DNA from: a bacterium
Lineage (GTDB): Bacteria > Electryoneota > RPQS01
Direction of reading: 5' to 3'
DNA: 29,199 nt
Assembly (NCBI GenBank): GCA_018814465.1
Contig: JAHIZR010000106.1
Span: forward strand, 1 to 29,199
Below are positions 1 through 7,780 of this stretch, one piece after another. The notes beneath the pieces are model-generated. The model did not search any database. It worked only from the letters and a program-made list of their open reading frames with translations, and was not told where the DNA came from. Numbering within the stretch: position 1 is the first letter of the stretch; each line of letters begins with the position of its first letter. Both the position numbers and the translations under genes were made by a program.

Positions 1-98
1 TGCGCGAAGCTTATTACCGGCGACGCCCTTATCCACCGCAGTTGCTTCGCAGCCTGATCACAATCCACCAATGGCAGAAGTATTACGGAAAGAACTAA
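1..98 (+). CDS. possible C-terminal tail of an upstream gene (partial)
   Basis: The frame beginning at base 3 is open from the window edge to a TAA at 96-98 and gives about 31 residues rich in Arg, Tyr and Gln. I cannot assign a family. The other two plus frames also stay open for a while (stops at 55-57 and 149-151), so the choice of frame rests only on composition and on the flippase that follows. Such flippases often sit in surface-polysaccharide clusters with glycosyltransferases, so a transferase tail is one guess. Low certainty. Confidence 0.3.
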   Translation, partial: REAYYRRRPYPPQLLRSLITIHQWQKYYGKN

Positions 99-110
99 TG
101 AGACGGCCGC

Positions 111-133
111 TCGGCGGCGCCGGATTCCGCCGA
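111..133 (+). terminator. weak GC-rich hairpin after the upstream tail
   Basis: TCGGCGG (111-117) pairs with CCGCCGA (127-133) around a 9-nt loop, 12 nt after the putative TAA at 96-98. No T-run follows, so it is not a standard intrinsic terminator. It may simply be a structured intergenic element. Confidence 0.2.
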
Positions 134-241
134 TTGGCGATCCGAAGATAGTCCATTGAGCGACCTATTCCGCTCAGACCCAAACTGACAAATATTGATG
201 AAACCGCGATATCGCAACGAAACCGGAACCACGACGACTTA

Positions 242-1771
242 ATGCCTGATGACGAGAAAATCGAGCGCAAACCGCGCCGGCATGTTTTGCGTAATACGGT
301 GTTTACTTTATTGAGCCGTGCCCAAGGGGCTGTTTTCACCTACCTGATCATCCGCTTGTTGCTGAGCGTGCTCTCGGTTGAGCAGTACGGCTTGCATGCC
401 TTGCTGTTTATCGGCATCATGATGAATGTGTCACCGCTTTTCCAGTTTGGAATACCAAATATCATGAGCCGGTTTATTCCAGAATTCTACAGGGGATCGC
501 GGTTTGGACTGATCAATATAATATTTCGAACATTTGTTCGCGCGCAGTCTATTGTGGCGATAGCGACTGCTTTAATGGCAATCATTTTTGCAGATCAGAT
601 CGCGATATGGACTAATTATCCTGATTACGGAACTGTTATTCGTATATTCGCTTTCAGCGCGATTACTTTTACGGTATCGCAGCTCTATCAGGATCTATTA
701 GAGGGGGTGTTCCAGCTTCGCTTGTCGTTTTGGATCAATCTCGCGAATAACGTCATTCGGTTGTCTTCTTTGTATGTCGTCACTCGTTTTTACCCGACTC
801 TTACAGCAGTGGTTCTCACAGAGATCGGCGTGAAGATAGTGAGACTCGGGGTTTACGCGGTCATTTACTATCGGATGTTTCCGGAAGTGTCGCATGCTAA
901 ATCGCATACGGTGGACAAACCGCCCTGGAAAGCGATGCGCAGATATGGCGTTTTGAGTTATTTAAACGAAGTGGGAGTGGCGCTGCTGAGTGTAGCGACG
1001 GATATGCTGCTTGTGACAGGCATTTCCGGGGCGTTAGCGACGGGTTATTTTGCTCTGGCAAATCGGATCACTTCCGTTATAGGTCAGATTTTACCTGAGC
1101 AGTCGTTAGCTCCGGTGACACGTCCGCTTTTTTTCAGCGAGTATGGATCGTCGTCGTCTCGGCAGGCAGCAGGTTTTGGATTTGCGATGATGATGAAAGC
1201 GTCGCTATTCACGTCATTATTAGTCGGAATCTGGCTTGTATTTATGGCAGAGCCTGTGATAGTCTATTGGTTCGACGCGAGATTCTCGGAGGCGGGCGCT
1301 CTCTTAGCGGTTATGGCAGTTTTCCTCGCAGTCAACAGTGTCCGATTCCCGCTTGGATTGATGCTGCAGAATGCGCACCGAGTCGATCTGACGATCTACG
1401 CAAAAGCAACCGTTTTCATTAAGATCGGACTCGGTTTATGGCTCGTTCCCCAGTTCGGGGCGATCGCCATGGTGTGGATCGCCGGATCAACGATTTTTCT
1501 GCAGAATGTCGTGCTCTATTATTTCATCGTTTCGCGCCTTGGTCATCGCGGAGATCCGGTAGGAATGGCTAAAATAGTACTGAATGGCTTGATTTCTGCG
1601 GGAATTTTCTATCTCATTCGCCCCTATTTTAACAGTTTGATCGGCGTTCTTATGAGTCCGTTTGTGTTCTTCGTGATTTATGTAGGGATTAATATACTGC
1701 ATAAGTCGTTCAAACCAGAAGAGCGGGAATTCATCAACAATCATCTTCCTCGAAGACTGTGGCTTTTTTGA
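242..1771 (+). CDS. MOP-superfamily polysaccharide flippase (Wzx/RfbX-like)
   Basis: This 509-residue, highly hydrophobic protein has about a dozen membrane-spanning stretches, the expected size and build of the polysaccharide transporter branch of the MOP superfamily, which moves lipid-linked sugar units across the inner membrane. The short basic cytoplasmic start (KIERKPRRHVLRNT) followed by FTLLSRAQGAVFTYLIIRLL is typical of the first helix in this family. The frame is open upstream to about base 152, but ATG 242 is the first usual start codon in it; no clear Shine-Dalgarno precedes it. The C-terminus is short and charged after the last helix. No glycosyltransferase or polymerase gene is visible here, so any polysaccharide cluster would extend to the left of the window. 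Substrate unknown; a teichuronic-acid or O-antigen type exporter are both possible. Confidence 0.85.
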   Translation: MPDDEKIERKPRRHVLRNTVFTLLSRAQGAVFTYLIIRLLLSVLSVEQYGLHALLFIGIMMNVSPLFQFGIPNIMSRFIPEFYRGSRFGLINIIFRTFVRAQSIVAIATALMAIIFADQIAIWTNYPDYGTVIRIFAFSAITFTVSQLYQDLLEGVFQLRLSFWINLANNVIRLSSLYVVTRFYPTLTAVVLTEIGVKIVRLGVYAVIYYRMFPEVSHAKSHTVDKPPWKAMRRYGVLSYLNEVGVALLSVATDMLLVTGISGALATGYFALANRITSVIGQILPEQSLAPVTRPLFFSEYGSSSSRQAAGFGFAMMMKASLFTSLLVGIWLVFMAEPVIVYWFDARFSEAGALLAVMAVFLAVNSVRFPLGLMLQNAHRVDLTIYAKATVFIKIGLGLWLVPQFGAIAMVWIAGSTIFLQNVVLYYFIVSRLGHRGDPVGMAKIVLNGLISAGIFYLIRPYFNSLIGVLMSPFVFFVIYVGINILHKSFKPEEREFINNHLPRRLWLF

Positions 1772-1825
1772 TTTGGATCAGCTTGTGAAACCGGATTAAA
1801 ATGAACCTTTGAACTAAGAAATACC

Positions 1826-1852
1826 AAGGGTCAGCCGTTCCGGCTGACCCTT
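1826..1852 (+). terminator. perfect 12-bp hairpin between flippase and phosphoesterase
   Basis: AAGGGTCAGCCG (1826-1837) and CGGCTGACCCTT (1841-1852) are exact reverse complements around a TTC loop, 55 nt after the flippase stop. The stem is strong but is followed by GATGGAAAAG, not a T-run. It could end flippase transcription in a non-canonical way or act as a structured leader for the next gene, which starts 28 nt later. Confidence 0.45.
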
Positions 1853-1880
1853 GATGGAAAAGATAAGATGAGTGGTTTAA

Positions 1881-2735
1881 ATGGAAACCCAATGCCTTTT
1901 TGTATCTGATCTGCACGGGAAAGAAAACCGCTACCGAAAACTGTTTACGGTCATTCGCGAGCGAAAGCCCGCCTGTGTCTTTCTGGGCGGTGATATTCTG
2001 CCCGGCGCGATGACGGCAACCGGCTCTCAATCTGATTTTCTGACGGATTATATCGCGGGAGAACTGCGGTCGCTGAAGTCGGAACTCGGAAGGCAATACC
2101 CTCGCATCTTCATGATTCTTGGCAATGATGACGGAGCGCGCGCGGAAGAGGAGGTACTCCTGATCGCCCAGGCGGGGTTATGGGAGTATGCGCACAATCG
2201 GAAACTGATCTTTGGCGAATACAGCGTCTTTGGCTACTCCTATGTCCCCCCCACTCCCTTTCTGCTGAAGGATTGGGAGCGGTATGATGTGTCCCGCTAT
2301 GTCGATCCCGGATGTCTTTCCCCGGAAGAGGGATTTGTTTCGATCCCGGCAGACGACTATGAGCGGCGCTGGTCGACGATTCAGGTGGATCTTGAAAGAC
2401 TGGCGGAAAACGAGGATCTATCGAAGGCTGTGTTCCTCTTCCATTCGCCTCCCTATAATACCAAACTGGATCGCGCCGCTCTTGACGGCAAAAGCGTTGA
2501 TCATGCACCGCTTGATCCGCATGTCGGAAGCATCGCAATCCAGAGGTTTATCGAGTCACGTCAGCCGCTGCTGACACTGCATGGTCATATCCACGAATCC
2601 GCACGGCTGACCGGATCATGGCAGGACAAAATCGGAAATACTTTCTGTATGAATGCCTCGCATGACGGCAGCGAACTCTCCGTGATCTCTTTCTCGTTGG
2701 AAGCTGTAAGTAGTGCGCGGCGCGACCTGCTCTGA
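1881..2735 (+). CDS. calcineurin-like metallophosphoesterase
   Basis: A 284-residue soluble protein with the full set of metal-binding motifs of the calcineurin-like phosphoesterase fold: D10-x-H12 (SDLHG), GGD ending at D38, the GN-D motif at G81-N82-D83, H188 (FHSPP) and the terminal GHIH (235-238). No signal peptide, so it is likely cytoplasmic. The third motif reads GNDD instead of the commoner GNHD. Proteins of this type cleave phosphomono- or diesters; the substrate cannot be read from sequence. Its stop lies 7 bp from the convergently oriented PEP/pyruvate-binding gene, so it is not co-transcribed with it. ATG 1881 has no strong ribosome binding site; an ATG at 1868 is out of frame. 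Confidence 0.85.
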   Translation: METQCLFVSDLHGKENRYRKLFTVIRERKPACVFLGGDILPGAMTATGSQSDFLTDYIAGELRSLKSELGRQYPRIFMILGNDDGARAEEEVLLIAQAGLWEYAHNRKLIFGEYSVFGYSYVPPTPFLLKDWERYDVSRYVDPGCLSPEEGFVSIPADDYERRWSTIQVDLERLAENEDLSKAVFLFHSPPYNTKLDRAALDGKSVDHAPLDPHVGSIAIQRFIESRQPLLTLHGHIHESARLTGSWQDKIGNTFCMNASHDGSELSVISFSLEAVSSARRDLL

Positions 2736-2742
2736 ATCAATC

Positions 2743-5700
2743 CTATTCCGGTCCCATCGGAAGCTCGCGGGCGGAATCAGTAATGGCTCCGATTTTAATC
2801 GCAAAACTTGTTTGATTCGCAATATCATCGTCAGTCAGCAAATGCACGTCCAGCAGCCCGCTGCTGCGGTAGCCCGTCCGTAAATAATTCAACTCGTCCA
2901 AGCACAAACTCCATCCCTTCATCCATTGCAGAAGGGATTTTTTTTGTTCGTCATTGCCTCTGAAGCGCAGCAGCAGATCGATATCACTGGAAGGACCGGC
3001 CGTGCCGTTCTTCGTACTGCCGAATACCCACATGGCTTCAACTCCGAATTCATCGGGATTAATATTACGGGCGATTCGCTCAGCCATCGCCAGCCGCCAT
3101 TGCCAGTGATCGGGAGACTGCTTTTCTTCTTCATGATGAAAAAGCGGTTTGTGCAGCTCAGGCTTCACTATGGGCTGACCGGACGGCTGTGAAAGCACTC
3201 CGACCGCTTGATCGAGATCGGCGTTCATGAATACTTTCAGGACTTTGCCGTGAGTATTGGCCGGCACATCGATAACACGAATCGCTTTTTCAAGATGCTT
3301 GTAATGCGGCAGCAGCTCGGTCAGAATATTATCCGAGTTGAGTAAGAAACTCTCATTGAACTTGATGCCGGGCTCATCGGGATAGAGCGGCAGATAGCGA
3401 ATCGAAGCCTCGACGAGATCCTGAAAGAAATGCGTGCCGAAAGACAGATCCGGGAGATATTTTCCGGTGCGGCGGGCGATCTCAATCAGAACAGCGGTGT
3501 TGTTGATCTCGGAATAGGTAACATTCACACCGAGCTTAATATCTCCTCGGCTGCCCCAGCGTCCCGGTCCCATGAGAATGAATTGCCGTTTCGGCAGCAG
3601 CTTATTCAGTTCACCGACCGCCCGTCCTACGTCATGCAGGTCTTTCAGACTCTCCAATTCTCCATAAGCCTCGGGCTCGATGTAGACGACATGGGTAATT
3701 TCCGGCACAGAGCCATTCGATACGTAGCGGTCAGCGGTGAAGAGATAGGCTGAATCCGGCAGATCAACAGGTATCGGAGCAGGCCGGTCTCCGGGGAGTG
3801 CATTCTGCGGACGGCACTGAAGCAGATAAAAATCCTTGCCATCTGATGCAAACTCGATATCAACAGGTGTCTCCATCGCCGTTTGAAGCGTCTCGAGTAC
3901 TGAGTAGATTCGTTCAACAAAGTTTGTTTCTTCGATCAAGGGACGGAAGGTGATGACAAAAGGATCTGCGTTGAAATCGACTCCCATCAGTGGAGGCTTC
4001 TGGAGATGATCGAGCCGAACCAATGAGATCATCTTTTCCACGGCAGGCAGATCATCGCCGCATTCCTTCAAAAAATCGACGACATCGAGTGTTTCAAAGC
4101 GGTTTTCTTCAAGATTGATGACATCTATTTTTTGAGGCGAATAGCGCATGATTTCATCGGCGGTGACGTTCACGTGCAATCCCGGCTGACCCGGCGCAAG
4201 CAGCACAGGGTAGTCATCGCTAAGCCGGTCCACGGCGCGCGTGCCTAATCCCGGAACGATTCTAAGCAAGCCATCCTCACGATTGATACGAGGCGACCAT
4301 CTGAATTCGTTATTACTGAAGGCAACTCCGGCGTAGGAAGGCAGAAAGTACTTACCGACGCGCGATCCGACTACTTCCTGAATCATGATACTCATTTCTT
4401 CATAGAAATCCAGCAGTCCGCGCTCGGCGCGGTATTCAATCGGGTCTGGACCGAAAGTTGAGGAGTATACTTCGGCGATAGCATCCATTAACGCATTCAT
4501 GCGCTGTGCCTTCGTGCCTTGGTTGGCAACGAAGAGACTCTTATACTTGCCGGAGAAAGCGGAACCGGAACGGTCTTCAAGCAGGCTTGATGAGCGCACT
4601 ACAAGCGGCTTATCGCCAAAATCATCCAGCGCCATCGCGATTCCCTGCACCATTTCGGGCGGGAAGTTGGAGTTTTTGAAAAGCTGGATGATATGCGGGT
4701 ATTCCTGACGTATCTGCGCAATGTCTTTATACTTCTGATCGGGAATTTCATCCAGATTGTTATAGTGCATAAAATTGAGTTGAGCATCCGAAGTAACGTA
4801 CCATGTTTTCGGAGTCTTGATGCCCTTCAGCACAGGTTTCTCATCGCTGTGATCTTTCAGGATCGCGCTGGCGAGAAAGAGCCCCGCGCTCTTACCGCCG
4901 AGCCTGCCGCGGCTATTGCTGGGATAAATCAGCTTGCTTAAGAGTTTATGGAATTCGTAGAGATCGATATACTCTTTCGCGTGGCGGATGTAGTTCAGAT
5001 CATCGGAGATCGTTCTGTGAAGTAAGGAGACGCGGATTCCTTTTCTGACGAAATCAGGGAGATCTATTTTTTCCGGCGACATATGAACGAACCTGCGCAC
5101 CGCACTAATGATTTCCGCAAGGCTTGAAGCGGGATTTGAAATCGCCTTAATGAGAAAACTGGCTCTTTCCTCCTGCATCCAATCCTGAACGTGGCCAAGG
5201 ATTTCACTGCTGCGCATGTGTTCGCTGGCCAGTTTCAGAATTTCGCGGCTAAGCAGAACTAAATCGACGTTGGGATCCTTTGATTGCGGCTGGTTTTCGC
5301 CTAAGACACCCGCTCTTATTTCACTGCTGAAATCCGATCCCAAACGTTTGATTAGAGTATTCGCTTCCGAAATGCCCGATCGGCAAAGCATATTGAGCAG
5401 CTTTCTGGCGATCTTGAAATAGAACTCCTGATCGGTTCGTTCCAGCAGATCGACTACGAATTCCCATTCAGCACGTTGTTGAATCTGTTTTTTGTCTTTG
5501 GCACGTTCGAGATCCTGCCGGATTCTGCTCAGACTCTGATGCTGAATATAGCTGCCTAAGCGGTCAGCAATGGTTTCCAGCAGATGGATTTCTTCAGGAA
5601 GGAACATTCCGAATTCAGTTTCCGGCATTTCCTTGATGTAGAAGATTTCGATCTTACCGAGCACGGAATCGAGCACGCGGATATCCGACGCAATCGTCCA

Positions 5701-5940
5701 TTCGGTTTCGGAAAATTCAGGCGGATAGAACTGTCTTTTTTCATAGGTAATGCGGCAGCGGCAGACCTCCGGGTATTGCCAGCCGGCCGGAACCGCCTTG
5801 ATGATTCCGAAAATGATATCCTCAATATCGCTTTCATAATCGCGCAGGATTTCCTCGATCTGATACAGGCAGTTGAGTTCTTTGGCGCGCTCATGGAGCG
5901 AGTGAAGCAGTTTATCCAGCTCTGTATGCGGTTTATCCAT
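2743..5940 (-). CDS. PEP-synthase-like ATP-binding protein with GAF-like N-terminus and C-terminal nucleotidyltransferase domain
   Basis: A 1065-residue multidomain protein. Residues about 20-135 resemble a GAF-like sensor (AGWQYPEVCRCRI, then a YxKEMPE / FLPEE stretch). Residues 140-340 are mostly helical and charged. Residues about 340-712 are a PPDK_N (PEP-synthase ATP-binding) domain: GRLGGKSAG near 346, VVRSS with R449, LLED to D456, and the closing VDIEFASDGK...LLQCRPQ. The phosphohistidine swivel and the PEP-binding barrel of true PEP synthases are absent. Instead residues about 735-905 carry GPGRWGSRGD (791-800) and SFGTHFFQDL, shared with the neighbouring 584-aa protein. Residues 955-1050 form a MNT-type nucleotidyltransferase: GS (974-975), DID (986-988) and D1031 as third acid. 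It starts inside the end of the upstream gene (8-nt overlap), so translation is probably coupled. Substrates unknown; it may phosphorylate or nucleotidylate a protein or small molecule. Confidence 0.8.
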   Translation of the reverse strand: MDKPHTELDKLLHSLHERAKELNCLYQIEEILRDYESDIEDIIFGIIKAVPAGWQYPEVCRCRITYEKRQFYPPEFSETEWTIASDIRVLDSVLGKIEIFYIKEMPETEFGMFLPEEIHLLETIADRLGSYIQHQSLSRIRQDLERAKDKKQIQQRAEWEFVVDLLERTDQEFYFKIARKLLNMLCRSGISEANTLIKRLGSDFSSEIRAGVLGENQPQSKDPNVDLVLLSREILKLASEHMRSSEILGHVQDWMQEERASFLIKAISNPASSLAEIISAVRRFVHMSPEKIDLPDFVRKGIRVSLLHRTISDDLNYIRHAKEYIDLYEFHKLLSKLIYPSNSRGRLGGKSAGLFLASAILKDHSDEKPVLKGIKTPKTWYVTSDAQLNFMHYNNLDEIPDQKYKDIAQIRQEYPHIIQLFKNSNFPPEMVQGIAMALDDFGDKPLVVRSSSLLEDRSGSAFSGKYKSLFVANQGTKAQRMNALMDAIAEVYSSTFGPDPIEYRAERGLLDFYEEMSIMIQEVVGSRVGKYFLPSYAGVAFSNNEFRWSPRINREDGLLRIVPGLGTRAVDRLSDDYPVLLAPGQPGLHVNVTADEIMRYSPQKIDVINLEENRFETLDVVDFLKECGDDLPAVEKMISLVRLDHLQKPPLMGVDFNADPFVITFRPLIEETNFVERIYSVLETLQTAMETPVDIEFASDGKDFYLLQCRPQNALPGDRPAPIPVDLPDSAYLFTADRYVSNGSVPEITHVVYIEPEAYGELESLKDLHDVGRAVGELNKLLPKRQFILMGPGRWGSRGDIKLGVNVTYSEINNTAVLIEIARRTGKYLPDLSFGTHFFQDLVEASIRYLPLYPDEPGIKFNESFLLNSDNILTELLPHYKHLEKAIRVIDVPANTHGKVLKVFMNADLDQAVGVLSQPSGQPIVKPELHKPLFHHEEEKQSPDHWQWRLAMAERIARNINPDEFGVEAMWVFGSTKNGTAGPSSDIDLLLRFRGNDEQKKSLLQWMKGWSLCLDELNYLRTGYRSSGLLDVHLLTDDDIANQTSFAIKIGAITDSARELPMGPE

Positions 5941-7687
5941 AACGAATCACTCCCTGGCGGGTTCTGCCGTCGACCGTGGTAGTCAGCGGAGCTGTGGATT
6001 TTACGAGCCGCGCGAATTCAGTTTCCTGAACAATAGGCTGCTGTTCCAGCCAATCCCAGTTAATGGGACGCAATGGATCGGAATGCGGCACTGAGAAATA
6101 AAGGACTCGAAAACTGGTGATATTGTGAAAGAAATGGGAGCCTTGACTGGGATCAACCGTCATCCCGGGCAAAGTGGCTTCCACGATAACTCTGGCGGTC
6201 GAAATCTGACCGACATGGACAGGAATGCCGCGCCATTCATCAGTTGTCCCCCAGCGGCCAAAGCCGATCAGAATGGAGTTTCTGCGCTCGCGCAGGACTC
6301 GCTCGTTCAGTTTCTCCAATTCCGACGCGATCTGCCAAGTGTGCTTCCATTCGAATTTGTCCGGCTTGACATAGATGATATGCTCGATCGTGTCAATAAT
6401 GCCGTTGCCCAGGGCTGAATCGGAAGCCAACAGAACATTTGGGGAACCTTCAATATCTCCTTCGATTGCAATTTCGGTATCATCCACAACAATTGGTCTA
6501 ATCTGCAGGAACCCGACTCTTGCCGGAATTCCTTCTTCTGGATCCAGTGCTACTGCGAATTCGATTTCGACGGGATTACCGGTAAAAGCTTCGCATTTTG
6601 AAAGCAGCCTCTTCATGAGTTCGTTTATCGGGATTTGCTCATATTGCAGGATCGGCGCAAAGTTCAGAATTCGAGGACCTTTCTCAGAAATGCCCGGAGT
6701 GATACGACCTGATTGATGATTATAGGTTGAAGCCGTATAGCGCAGGGTTCCATCCTGTTCAGCAATAGTCAGATCGGGATGAACGAGGTATTCGGCTTCG
6801 TTGATGGGATCATACTCAGGAGGCTTTCCCATATTAACCGCCCAGAAATTCAACTGCGTATGTTTCAGCATATCAGAAACAGTGTTGAAAGGCGGGCTGA
6901 TATGTGGCATATTGGGACAGTAGCTCCAGGTCGCTTCGCCGTCAACAACTGTTTTGCCTAAGCCTAAGGCTAAATCGATGACGCCGTCTTTAGGACGCAC
7001 CCAGTTCATTGCATAAAAGTTATGGCTGCGGGCGACGCCTGAGAGCTCGGGGTAGAAACGTTCGCCATAGCGATTTCCCACAACTTCCTGGAGGATGACC
7101 GCCATCTTTTCCTGTTGGATGGTCTCTTCCGTGTTTTTGACATAGGCTTTTGCTTCCCGGAAATAGGTAGATGCAAAAACAAACTTAATCGCGTCAATCA
7201 GACAATGAAACCGTTCGGTTGAACTGAACTGGTTGTTGGGAACCATCTTGGTTCCATAAACTCCCGCAAAAGGACGATACAGCGCGTCTTCGAGCCGGCT
7301 TGAAGAGCGCACGGCAATGGGCGTATGCATGGACTCGGCCAAAGCCATGATATCTCCGATATATTCATTCGGGAACGTCCCTTTATTAAAAGCATCGGCA
7401 ATGCGTGTGTCGGTCGAGTCGGAGAAGGCGATCTCGTACAGCGCATTTCGTTCCATGAAGAGATCGAAAATCTCGGTTGTCAACACGATCATCCGCGGAA
7501 TACAGACTGAGATCTCTTCGAAATCGCACTCATCCGCGACTGTCTTCAGGAAATCCTGAATTGACAGCAACCCGTGAGCTTTGCCGCCGATCTCGCCGCT
7601 TCCCATCCGGGTAATGGGAATGCATTCATCAATCTTCCTTCGGTCAAAGGGAAGCAGCTTCGCGAGGATGTCTGAATTCTCTTTCAT
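5933..7687 (-). CDS. PEP/pyruvate-binding (PPDK_N) domain protein
   Basis: A 584-residue protein made of a PPDK_N-type ATP-binding domain (SGEIGGKAHGL near 29-39, AVRSSSRLED near 125-134, closing with GFLQIRPIVV) followed by the same GRWG / GSHFFH C-terminal module found in the 1065-aa neighbour. It has no swivel His domain, no PEP barrel and no nucleotidyltransferase. I place the start at ATG 7685-7687. An in-frame TTG at 7742-7744 would add 19 residues, but that stretch runs through a strong hairpin (7704-7735) and looks non-coding. No clear Shine-Dalgarno is present at either site. It lies downstream of gdhA on the same strand and overlaps the next gene by 8 nt, so the three genes may form one transcription unit with possible attenuation at the hairpin. 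A paired function with the 1065-aa protein is likely; the reaction is not known. Confidence 0.8.
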   Translation of the reverse strand: MKENSDILAKLLPFDRRKIDECIPITRMGSGEIGGKAHGLLSIQDFLKTVADECDFEEISVCIPRMIVLTTEIFDLFMERNALYEIAFSDSTDTRIADAFNKGTFPNEYIGDIMALAESMHTPIAVRSSSRLEDALYRPFAGVYGTKMVPNNQFSSTERFHCLIDAIKFVFASTYFREAKAYVKNTEETIQQEKMAVILQEVVGNRYGERFYPELSGVARSHNFYAMNWVRPKDGVIDLALGLGKTVVDGEATWSYCPNMPHISPPFNTVSDMLKHTQLNFWAVNMGKPPEYDPINEAEYLVHPDLTIAEQDGTLRYTASTYNHQSGRITPGISEKGPRILNFAPILQYEQIPINELMKRLLSKCEAFTGNPVEIEFAVALDPEEGIPARVGFLQIRPIVVDDTEIAIEGDIEGSPNVLLASDSALGNGIIDTIEHIIYVKPDKFEWKHTWQIASELEKLNERVLRERRNSILIGFGRWGTTDEWRGIPVHVGQISTARVIVEATLPGMTVDPSQGSHFFHNITSFRVLYFSVPHSDPLRPINWDWLEQQPIVQETEFARLVKSTAPLTTTVDGRTRQGVIRYG

Positions 7688-7703
7688 AGGACAATAACGA
7701 TAA

Positions 7704-7735
7704 GACGGAACCGGCCGCAAGGGACCGGTTCCGTC
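7704..7735 (-). terminator. hairpin between gdhA and the PPDK_N gene
   Basis: An exact 11-bp inverted repeat (GACGGAACCGG / CCGGTTCCGTC) with a 10-nt loop sits 45 nt after the gdhA stop. On the minus strand it is followed by TTATCGTTATTGTCCT and then directly by the ATG of the next gene. The T-rich but interrupted tract suggests a leaky terminator or attenuator lowering expression of the two downstream genes. Confidence 0.55.
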
Positions 7736-7780
7736 ACGCTTCAATCGGGTAAATCACAATGAAGTAAAGCGAAGGGCTGA

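Noticed and set aside
58..339. Minus-strand frame of 93 codons across the flippase start
   Set aside because: Overlaps the start of a clear membrane-protein gene and has no domain or ribosome site.
7688..7744. N-terminal extension of the PPDK_N protein from TTG 7742-7744
   Set aside because: It would translate through a strong hairpin, has no ribosome site and lacks domain character.
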